Positions 24,454 to 31,176 of a stretch of DNA of 64,000 nucleotides are shown here, piece after piece; positions within the stretch are counted from its first letter, which is position 1; every line of letters begins with the position of its first letter. Origin of the DNA: Acetatifactor sp. (GTDB lineage: Bacteria > Bacillota > Clostridia > Lachnospirales > Lachnospiraceae); contig JAFLRN010000002.1 of NCBI GenBank assembly GCA_022511385.1, positions 41,756 through 105,755 on the forward strand. The letters run 5' to 3'. Under the pieces are notes generated by a model. The model was not told where the DNA came from. It ran no database searches and saw nothing but the letters and a program-made list of their open reading frames with translations. The translations under genes and the position numbers were made by a program.

Positions 24454-25410
24454 ATGGCGCTGTTATCAATTGTACTGCCGGCCTACAATGAAGAACAGAA
24501 TATTGCAAATACTTCTAAAGTGCTCGCGGAGCTGCTGGAAGAGAATGGCATAGAGTATGAGCTGGTGTTCATCAGCGACGGCTCCAGGGATGGAACGTTT
24601 GGGCAGATTCAGAAAGCCGCTGAGGAAAATCCCAGGATTCGGGGAGCGGAGTTCAGCCGCAACTTCGGGAAGGAGGCGGGCATATTTGCCGGTCTGGAGA
24701 TGGCTGCCGGGGATGCGGTGCTCGTTATGGACTGCGATCTGCAGCATCCGCCGCAGGTGATTCCTGAAATGTGGAAAAAATGGCAGGACGGAGCCGAGGT
24801 GGTGGAAGGGATCAAGAGCGGCCGGGGAAAGGAAAGCGTTGGACATAAGCTGTCCGCCGGTCTCTTTTACAGGATCATGAGCATGCTCATCAAGATGGAT
24901 ATGAGAGCATCCTCGGACTTTAAGCTGTTGGACCGCAAGGTGGTGGATGTGCTGCTTGGGCTGCCGGAACGGAACACTTTTTTCCGGGCGCTGAGCTTCT
25001 GGACGGGCTTCCGGACAGAAACCGTGCACTATGAGGTGCAGGAGCGGCAGTTTGGTGAGAGCAAGTGGTCCTTCTGGAGCCTGATGAAATATGCCATTTC
25101 CAACGCTACATCCTTTAGTACGCTGCCCCTGCAGCTGGTGACGGTGATGGGAGCGATTTCCATACTGTTCAGCCTGGTGCTGGCAGTGCAGACCCTTGTA
25201 AAATTTCTGGTGGGAGATGCAGTGGAGGGCTTCACTACGGTGATCCTGCTCATACTGATCATCGGAGGCTTTTTGATGCTGAGTCTGGGCATCATCGGCC
25301 ATTATATTGCCAGGATCTATGAAGAAGTGAAGGGCAGACCCAAATATATCATCAGCAGAGTAACGGAAAATGTCCAGGGCGAGGTTTTGGGTTCCTGGCG
25401 GAAAGTGTGA
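24454..25410 (+). CDS. GtrB-type bactoprenol glucosyltransferase
   Basis: A 318-residue GT2 enzyme with LSIVLPAYNEEQNI, SDGSRDGT, FSRNFGKEAGIFAGLEMA and VMDCDLQHPP (metal-binding DCD), the hallmarks of GtrB. YEVQERQFGESKWSFWSLMKY lies just before two C-terminal membrane helices, as in the known GtrB tetramer. It should move glucose, or a similar sugar, from a nucleotide donor to undecaprenyl phosphate. Paired with the GtrII-like protein upstream, it forms a side-chain glucosylation module. AGGAGGGA precedes the start. Confidence 0.88.
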   Translation: MALLSIVLPAYNEEQNIANTSKVLAELLEENGIEYELVFISDGSRDGTFGQIQKAAEENPRIRGAEFSRNFGKEAGIFAGLEMAAGDAVLVMDCDLQHPPQVIPEMWKKWQDGAEVVEGIKSGRGKESVGHKLSAGLFYRIMSMLIKMDMRASSDFKLLDRKVVDVLLGLPERNTFFRALSFWTGFRTETVHYEVQERQFGESKWSFWSLMKYAISNATSFSTLPLQLVTVMGAISILFSLVLAVQTLVKFLVGDAVEGFTTVILLILIIGGFLMLSLGIIGHYIARIYEEVKGRPKYIISRVTENVQGEVLGSWRKV

Positions 25411-25413
25411 AAA

Positions 25414-26550
25414 ATGATTAATTTTAATGTGCCTCCCTATGCGGAAAAGGCTATGGGATATATTCAGGAATGTGTCAAAAATCAAAAGATCTGTGGGGAT
25501 GGACCCTACACAAAAAAGTGTAATGAATGGCTGGAGCAGAAAACCGGCACGGCGAAGTGCCTGCTGACCACCTCCTGTACGCATGCCACAGAGATGGCCG
25601 CGCTTTTATCCGATATCAAACCGGGGGATGAAGTCATCATGCCTGCGTATACCTTTGTTTCCACTGCGGATGCCTTTGTGCTTCGCGGTGCGACACCGGT
25701 GTTTGTGGATATCCGGCCGGATACCATGAATCTGGACGAAAAGCTGATCGAAGCCGCCATTACAGAGAAGACCAGGGCTATCGTGCCCGTCCATTATGCA
25801 GGTGTTGCATGTGAGATGGATACTATCATGGATATCGCAGCAAGGCATAATCTGGTTGTGATCGAGGATGCGGCTCAGGGGATCATGTCCTCCTATAAAG
25901 GGAAAGCGTTGGGCACTATCGGCGATTTCGGGTGTTTCAGTTTCCATGAGACAAAAAACTACAGCATGGGTGAGGGCGGCGCTCTGCTGATCAGGGATCA
26001 GAAGAATGTGGAAAATGCTGAAATCATTCGGGAAAAAGGGACGAACCGCAGCAAATTTTACCGGGGACAGATCGATAAGTACACATGGGTGAACTATGGT
26101 TCCTCCTATCTGCCCAGCGACATGAACGCGGCCTATCTCTACGCGCAGCTGGAGATCGCTGATGAGATCAACCAGGCGCGTCTTAAGTTGTGGGACAGGT
26201 ACTATGAGGGCCTAAGGACGCTCAAGGAGGCCGGAAAGCTGGAACTGCCGGTGGTGCCTGAAGGCTGCGCGCACAATGCCCATATGTTTTTTGTAAAAGC
26301 TGCGGATGTCAAAGAGAGGACGGAGCTCATTGCCTTTCTGAAAGAGAATGGGATCATGTCCGTGTTCCACTATATCCCTCTCCACACGGCTCCTGCAGGA
26401 CAGAAATTTGGCCGGTTTCACGGTGAGGACAGATATACTACGAAAGAGAGTGAGCGTCTGGCCCGCCTGCCCATGTACTATGGCCTGCAGGAGGAGCAGG
26501 TGGACTATATCTGTGATAAAGTCAGGGAATTTTATTCTCGCGGGCAATGA
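25414..26550 (+). CDS. dTDP-4-amino-4,6-dideoxyhexose transaminase (RffA/WecE-like)
   Basis: A 378-residue DegT/DnrJ/EryC1 aminotransferase. TTSCTHATEMAALL, PAYTFVSTADAFVLRGA, EDAAQGI and SFHETKNYSMGEGGAL (PLP Lys) match RffA/WecE more closely than PseC. RffA turns dTDP-4-keto-6-deoxyglucose into dTDP-Fuc4N, so the rfbA and rfbB products further right could supply it. The last codons (SRGQ and stop) lie inside a 58-base dispersed repeat, so the C-terminus has been rewritten by the element. The start lies four bases after the gtrB stop. Confidence 0.85.
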   Translation: MINFNVPPYAEKAMGYIQECVKNQKICGDGPYTKKCNEWLEQKTGTAKCLLTTSCTHATEMAALLSDIKPGDEVIMPAYTFVSTADAFVLRGATPVFVDIRPDTMNLDEKLIEAAITEKTRAIVPVHYAGVACEMDTIMDIAARHNLVVIEDAAQGIMSSYKGKALGTIGDFGCFSFHETKNYSMGEGGALLIRDQKNVENAEIIREKGTNRSKFYRGQIDKYTWVNYGSSYLPSDMNAAYLYAQLEIADEINQARLKLWDRYYEGLRTLKEAGKLELPVVPEGCAHNAHMFFVKAADVKERTELIAFLKENGIMSVFHYIPLHTAPAGQKFGRFHGEDRYTTKESERLARLPMYYGLQEEQVDYICDKVREFYSRGQ

Positions 26551-26594
26551 GCCAGGTAGCCGTGCTTGCACGGATATTTGACGAATGCCGCGAG
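26537..26594. repeat. 58-base palindromic dispersed repeat, copy A
   Basis: CTCGCGGGCA at the left end pairs with TGCCGCGAG at the right, and CCGTGC-TT-GCACGG forms an inner hairpin. The second copy is at 33982-34039 in the same orientation. This copy supplies the 3' end and stop codon of the transaminase gene and runs toward the next gene's start. Confidence 0.8.
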
Positions 26595-26609
26595 GGCCGG
26601 AGAGGCGGA

Positions 26610-27914
26610 ATGAGAGGAAATATGAAAAAAGCGGCCGAAGGGCTCTGCATCCTGCTGAAGGGAATTCTCTTTACAGGCTTCAGCGTTCGGATTGTCCTGG
26701 GACTGGCCTGGATGTGTGCGAATTTCATAGAGGTGCAGGAGTTCGGGCAGCCGCAGGGGTTTCTCTATCCCCTGCTCCTTGGCGTGTTAGGAAAGGTGCC
26801 CCAAATTTTATATCTTTTGCAGCTGGGCCTGGCCGGGTTTGCGGCTTATATGCTGTTAAAGCCCATATTTCCTACAGGAAGGCTATGGCGTGTCTGGTTT
26901 GTTTTGGCGTTCATGTCTCTGCCCATGGCCATGCAGTGCCATCTGGCGCTGCTTCCCTATTCCTTTGTCAGTTCTCTGCTGATACTGGAGTTTACCTGTT
27001 GTAGAAATGCACTCGCGGGGGAAGGAGGACTTGGGCTCCGGGCAATTGCCGGCGCAGGGGGCTGCTGGATTGGCCTGGCGCTGCTGCTTTCGGAATATGG
27101 CTGGCTGGGTTCTCTTCCCTTGGTGTTTGTTCTGCTGGTACGGCTGCCCCGTCTGTGCAGGAACCTGCGGCAGCTGGCATACAGCGTGCTGCTGTTTGCA
27201 GCTTTTGGTGGAATTGTGGCAGGAACAGTGAGCCTTACGAGAAGGGCGGAAGATTACGAGAGGACCTTCTGGTTTTCCATGGCGAGCCGCATGACATGGC
27301 CCACAGTCGTGCAGGATTCCAGCCGCTGGCCACAGGAGCTTCTGGGACTGTTGCCGGAAGGGGTGCGCTGGAAGACCAGCTACATGTCCAGTAACATGGA
27401 GAGAATTCTGCAGCCGACGCTGGAGGCAGCGGTGGGTAAGGAAAAGGCTCAGGAATACTATCGGGAGATGGCAGAGATATCTTTTCGTCTGCACAAGGCT
27501 TGGATTGTCAATCGGATCGGATGGGATGCGCTGATCTATGCAGTGCCTCAGGCTGTGTTGCAGGAACAGTTAAAGGGAACGGGCTATGACTCCTATTCCG
27601 GAAGAAATTATGAGATCATGGCAATGGAGCATCCCGTGCTGACAAAGCATTATGTGGATTACAGCTGCTGGTGGTTTGCGGCGGCTCTGGGAGGCACGGT
27701 GCTGCTCCTGACTGCCCTGAAAGCCGCGGGCAGAAAACTGATAAAAAAGGGCGGTGTGCTCCTGTTAGCAGCGTACCTCGTGCCGGTGGGAGGAATTCTG
27801 ACTTATTATGTAATGCGGGGAGCCGGTATGGCGGATTATAGGTGTACGCTGGCAGTGTCAACAATGTGGACGGTGTCGGCTCTTTTCTGTATGGGAAAGG
27901 AACAATATATATGA
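26610..27914 (+). CDS. Multi-pass membrane protein of unknown function
   Basis: About 434 residues with perhaps eight hydrophobic helices (for example near 10-30, 45-65, 85-105, 140-165, 175-200 and 350-415) and a soluble outer loop of about 130 residues between the last two groups. The layout resembles GT-C glycosyltransferases or polysaccharide accessory membrane proteins, but I recognise no signature. The frame opens earlier, at 26547, but that part is only translated repeat sequence, so ATG 26610 (GGAGAGG upstream) or ATG 26622 is the real start. It stands between the transaminase and a DUF6077-like protein. Confidence 0.65.
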   Translation: MRGNMKKAAEGLCILLKGILFTGFSVRIVLGLAWMCANFIEVQEFGQPQGFLYPLLLGVLGKVPQILYLLQLGLAGFAAYMLLKPIFPTGRLWRVWFVLAFMSLPMAMQCHLALLPYSFVSSLLILEFTCCRNALAGEGGLGLRAIAGAGGCWIGLALLLSEYGWLGSLPLVFVLLVRLPRLCRNLRQLAYSVLLFAAFGGIVAGTVSLTRRAEDYERTFWFSMASRMTWPTVVQDSSRWPQELLGLLPEGVRWKTSYMSSNMERILQPTLEAAVGKEKAQEYYREMAEISFRLHKAWIVNRIGWDALIYAVPQAVLQEQLKGTGYDSYSGRNYEIMAMEHPVLTKHYVDYSCWWFAAALGGTVLLLTALKAAGRKLIKKGGVLLLAAYLVPVGGILTYYVMRGAGMADYRCTLAVSTMWTVSALFCMGKEQYI

Positions 27915-27941
27915 TCTTGATGAGAAAGGGCGTATAGACGT

Positions 27942-29015
27942 TTGATAGTGCAGATATTGATTCTTGCAGTGCTTTTGTTGATGGTTCCAACAATCGTGGG
28001 GGGCATTACGGCGGGTGTAGACAGAGGGGAAAACCAGGATGGCACAGCACTTATTTTTCGGTGGGTGAGCGGACAGATCATTTTGTGGGCAGGTTTTCAG
28101 GCCATCTGTGTGCCAATGATCTTGGCACAGCGGAGATTTCGGGATGTGGTGGTACTCTTTTCAGGATATATGGCAGTGATGGTGATTGTTTCTGCGGTTG
28201 TAGGCATTCGCCGCCGGACAGTGGGCTCAATCTCGAAGCGGACCCGCTATGCTAATCACAAAAAGGACAACATTGCTATCCTGCTCTGGGGATGTGTTGC
28301 AGGTCTGGTGCTGTTGCAACTGGTTCTGGCATGCTTCCTGTCCTACGAAGAGGGCGATGACGCATATTATGTGGCGGTGTCCACCATTACAGCGAGTGCA
28401 GATAACATGTTTCAGACGCTGCCCTATACAGGAGCAACTACAGGCCTGGATGCCCGTCATGGATTGGCGCCCATGCCTGTTTGGGTGGCGTATCTTTCCA
28501 AAATTTCCGGGATGCGGGCGGTGACAGTGGCTCAGATAGCTCTGCCGCTTGTTTTGATCGTAATGACTTATGGGATTTTTTTTCTGCTGGGAAGGCTGCT
28601 GTTTCCGGACGGCAGAAGAAAGCTTCCCCTGTTTCTGCTGGTGCTTCAGTTCCTGGTACTGTTTGGGGGATATTCTACCTATTCCGCAGAAAATTTTCTT
28701 TTGGTCAGGACGGGCCAGGGGAAGTCAGTGATGGCTAACATTGTGATTCCCTTTTTGCTGTATCTTTTGCTGGCGATCATGGAGAAGCTGCAGATTAAGG
28801 AAAAAAACAGCATTGGCATGTGGCTTATGATTGGCTTTACTATGGTGGCCGGATGCCTGTGCACCACACAAGGTGCGCTGCTGGTCTGTATACTACTGGG
28901 TACAGTAGGACTGTGCATGACCGTCTGCTATCGAAGGATGAGAATTCTCCTGCCCATGGCAGGGTGCTGTATCGTACCGGTATTTTTTGCGCTGTTATAT
29001 TTTATGCTGAGATAG
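27942..29015 (+). CDS. DUF6077-like membrane protein, N-terminal part (split by TAG)
   Basis: A 357-residue membrane protein with about ten helices, starting at TTG 27942 with GAAAGGG upstream; no ATG is available in frame before residue 13. It resembles the DUF6077 family often found in clostridial polysaccharide clusters. An outer loop holds EEGDDAYYVA and ARHGLAPMPVWVAYL, with acidic residues placed as in GT-C enzymes. It ends at TAG 29013-29015 straight after a hydrophobic helix, and the next coding stretch continues in exactly the same frame. Family homologues as I recall them are about 600 residues long, so this looks like the front half of an interrupted gene. Confidence 0.6.
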   Translation: MIVQILILAVLLLMVPTIVGGITAGVDRGENQDGTALIFRWVSGQIILWAGFQAICVPMILAQRRFRDVVVLFSGYMAVMVIVSAVVGIRRRTVGSISKRTRYANHKKDNIAILLWGCVAGLVLLQLVLACFLSYEEGDDAYYVAVSTITASADNMFQTLPYTGATTGLDARHGLAPMPVWVAYLSKISGMRAVTVAQIALPLVLIVMTYGIFFLLGRLLFPDGRRKLPLFLLVLQFLVLFGGYSTYSAENFLLVRTGQGKSVMANIVIPFLLYLLLAIMEKLQIKEKNSIGMWLMIGFTMVAGCLCTTQGALLVCILLGTVGLCMTVCYRRMRILLPMAGCCIVPVFFALLYFMLR

Positions 29016-29027
29016 GTTCGAGGGAAA

Positions 29028-29816
29028 ATGGGAAGTGCATTTCAGACATTTCAAAATTATATGGGTACCGGACTGGTGGTAATTTGGTTTCTTCTGGCAG
29101 TCCTTTTCCTGTTTGTCGTTGAAAAGCGAAAATCCAGGCGGATTCTGTTTGTTTATATGCCTGTTATTGTGCTGCTTCTGTTTTTTAATCCGCTGTTTGA
29201 AAAGTTTTTTTACAGTCTGGTGGGAAAGGAGATTTATTTTCGGATCTGCTGGCTTCTGCCAATTATTGTGGTAATCGCATATTCTGTGGTTGTGATATCA
29301 GACCGGCTGAAAGGAAGGATGGCAGTGTACTTTGCAGCGGTTTCTCTTGTATTGGTGGTCTTATCGGGTAAGCTGGTGTACAGCAGTCACCTTTACAGCC
29401 GGGCTGAGAATATTTATCACGTGCCGGACAGCGTAGTGCATATCTGTGACAGCATTGTGGTGCCCGGACGTGAGGTAATGGCCGTGTTTCCTAAGGAAAT
29501 GCTGTTATATGTGCGCCAGTACTCGCCTTTGGTATGTATGCCCTATGGACGAGAGGTTCTGATGGGAGCGTACGACGAATTTTACTTGGCCATGGAATCG
29601 GATACCATTGACCTGGAGACTCTGGTTTCCATGGCGCGTGGGAAAGAGTGCCATTTTATAGTACTTCGGCAGGGTCAGAAGGTGAAAGGAAAGCCGGAAG
29701 CTTACGGCTGGGAACTGGTGCTGGAGACAGATGGCTACGAGGTCTATCGGGATACGGCCGTTCCCCTGGTGATACCGGATATCCAGGTCAGCCGTCAAAA
29801 TAGGTCAATGCCTTAA
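29028..29816 (+). CDS. Continuation of the DUF6077-like protein, C-terminal part
   Basis: A 262-residue stretch in the same frame as the preceding gene, separated from it by one TAG and four sense codons. It opens with two or three more membrane helices (about 14-32, 40-57, 72-95) and then a soluble outer domain of about 140 residues with a Cys and several Asp/Glu. FRICWLLPIIVVIAYSVV looks like a late helix of the same family. A GAGGG seven bases before ATG 29028 could allow separate translation, so two working subunits remain possible. Its 3' end overlaps the convergent SGNH gene by 29 bases. Confidence 0.55.
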   Translation: MGSAFQTFQNYMGTGLVVIWFLLAVLFLFVVEKRKSRRILFVYMPVIVLLLFFNPLFEKFFYSLVGKEIYFRICWLLPIIVVIAYSVVVISDRLKGRMAVYFAAVSLVLVVLSGKLVYSSHLYSRAENIYHVPDSVVHICDSIVVPGREVMAVFPKEMLLYVRQYSPLVCMPYGREVLMGAYDEFYLAMESDTIDLETLVSMARGKECHFIVLRQGQKVKGKPEAYGWELVLETDGYEVYRDTAVPLVIPDIQVSRQNRSMP

Positions 29817-30927
29817 TAAAGCGGTCAGCCACCAGCTTGCGGCCTTCTACGTTCAGATGAATGTTGTCGGTCAGGTACTCGCTGGCATTATCCTCATTTA
29901 TCGTGCCGTACAGATTGTCCACAAAAGTAACGCTCCGGTTAAAGCAGGATTCAGCTTGCTTGATCACATAGGTTGACAGGAAATGCTGTCCGTAGGTCTT
30001 GATGTCACTGCTGATATATTCTCCGTTCTCATCTATGCCGAAAGCGTAGGTTGGCGACATGACGATAATGCGAATTTGGGGGGCTAGTAACTGGATCAAC
30101 TCAATACTGGCTTCCATGCTGCCGGTAAACTGCTGGAGGTCGGTTGAATTCAGGTCGTTGTACATCTCATGCCCCATCAGGTAGTCAGTGGCGTCATACA
30201 TAAAAACAACTACATCCACTGTGTTCATATCCAGATTGGAGAGGGTTTCATAAACATACGCTGCGTCTGGAGGGGTATTTTCTCCAAGCACTTCCGCAGA
30301 GGTTAAAAATTGGGGAGCATGGACATCTGAAAATGCCAGGGAGCAGAGCCAGTAGGGTGTGTAAACATCCATTGGCGCAATTTCGGCGTTTAGATAGGGA
30401 TTTTGTGCAGCCATATAACTGCCGGAGACAGAGCAGTTGATCACATTGGCGCCGGTGCGCTCTGCGATCATATTGGCCAGACCGTCTTTGGAATCTCTGT
30501 CATCAGAGAAAGGAGAGTTCCCTATGACCAGAATGTTCAGTTCGTCGTCATCGTTGGAGATTATATGACCTGTTTCGTCCAGCACAGGGAAAAACTGGTC
30601 CAAGGTGTCCTCGTAGGTTCCCTCACCGTCTTTGAAAATGTCCTCCTGAGAAATGAAATTTCCCCAGTTGATAATTCGGATAGCGATGCCGCAGATCACC
30701 ACCACTACTACTATAAGCAATGTCAGGTGCATTGCTGTGTGCATATTGAAAGCAAAGCCTTGTTTTGCAGGTTCCTGTTCTATGGATTCCTCTTCGTCAC
30801 GGCTTGCATCTACGGTATCGTCCGGATTCCGATCGTTTGCTGACTCAAGGTCGATGATGTCAATATCCGGGATTTTATGCGGTCTGCTCTGTTCTGTGCT
30901 TTGTTGATCTTCCTTGACTTTTTTCAT
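29788..30927 (-). CDS. Membrane-anchored SGNH-hydrolase-like protein
   Basis: A 379-residue protein with an acidic cytosolic N-terminus (about 60 residues), one membrane helix (about 67-87) and an outer SGNH-type domain. VIGNSPFSDDRD (nucleophile Ser in GNS rather than GDS), a Gly/Ser segment SVSGSYMA and the closing DNIHLNVEGRK with Asp and His are visible. The GDS-to-GNS change is an unusual block I. ATG 30927 has AGAGGA upstream. It is the only minus-strand gene in this part and is divergent from the GH25 gene, so the two may share control through the 30928-31176 gap. A glycan O-acylation or deacylation role is inferred. Confidence 0.7.
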   Translation of the reverse strand: MKKVKEDQQSTEQSRPHKIPDIDIIDLESANDRNPDDTVDASRDEEESIEQEPAKQGFAFNMHTAMHLTLLIVVVVVICGIAIRIINWGNFISQEDIFKDGEGTYEDTLDQFFPVLDETGHIISNDDDELNILVIGNSPFSDDRDSKDGLANMIAERTGANVINCSVSGSYMAAQNPYLNAEIAPMDVYTPYWLCSLAFSDVHAPQFLTSAEVLGENTPPDAAYVYETLSNLDMNTVDVVVFMYDATDYLMGHEMYNDLNSTDLQQFTGSMEASIELIQLLAPQIRIIVMSPTYAFGIDENGEYISSDIKTYGQHFLSTYVIKQAESCFNRSVTFVDNLYGTINEDNASEYLTDNIHLNVEGRKLVADRFIKALTYFDG

Positions 30928-31075
30928 GATTCCTCTCATTCCGGTGCATCAAAATATGTTTTTTCTACGAATAATGATGCCAGTTAATTCATTTTACTAT
31001 TATCGCACGGAAAAGTCCACTTTATTAAGGAGAATTAAAAAGTTTTAAGAAATTATGAAGAAATGGGGAGGATAC

Positions 31076-31104
31076 TTGAAGTAAAGCACATAGAATGTTA
31101 TAAT
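31076..31104 (+). promoter_or_regulatory. Promoter of the first GH25 gene
   Basis: TTGAAG (31076-31081), 17-base spacer, TATAAT (31099-31104). The leader to ATG 31177 would be about 65 bases. Confidence 0.75.
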
Positions 31105-31176
31105 GTTACAAAAATGTTAACTCAGAAGTTTTTGGTGAGAATATCAGGCTGCTGCCCGAAAGGAATGGAGATAGTT

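Noticed and set aside
26547..26609. N-terminal extension of the membrane protein gene at 26610
   Set aside because: These codons are translated from the 58-base dispersed repeat and overlap the preceding stop; downstream starts have better ribosome sites.
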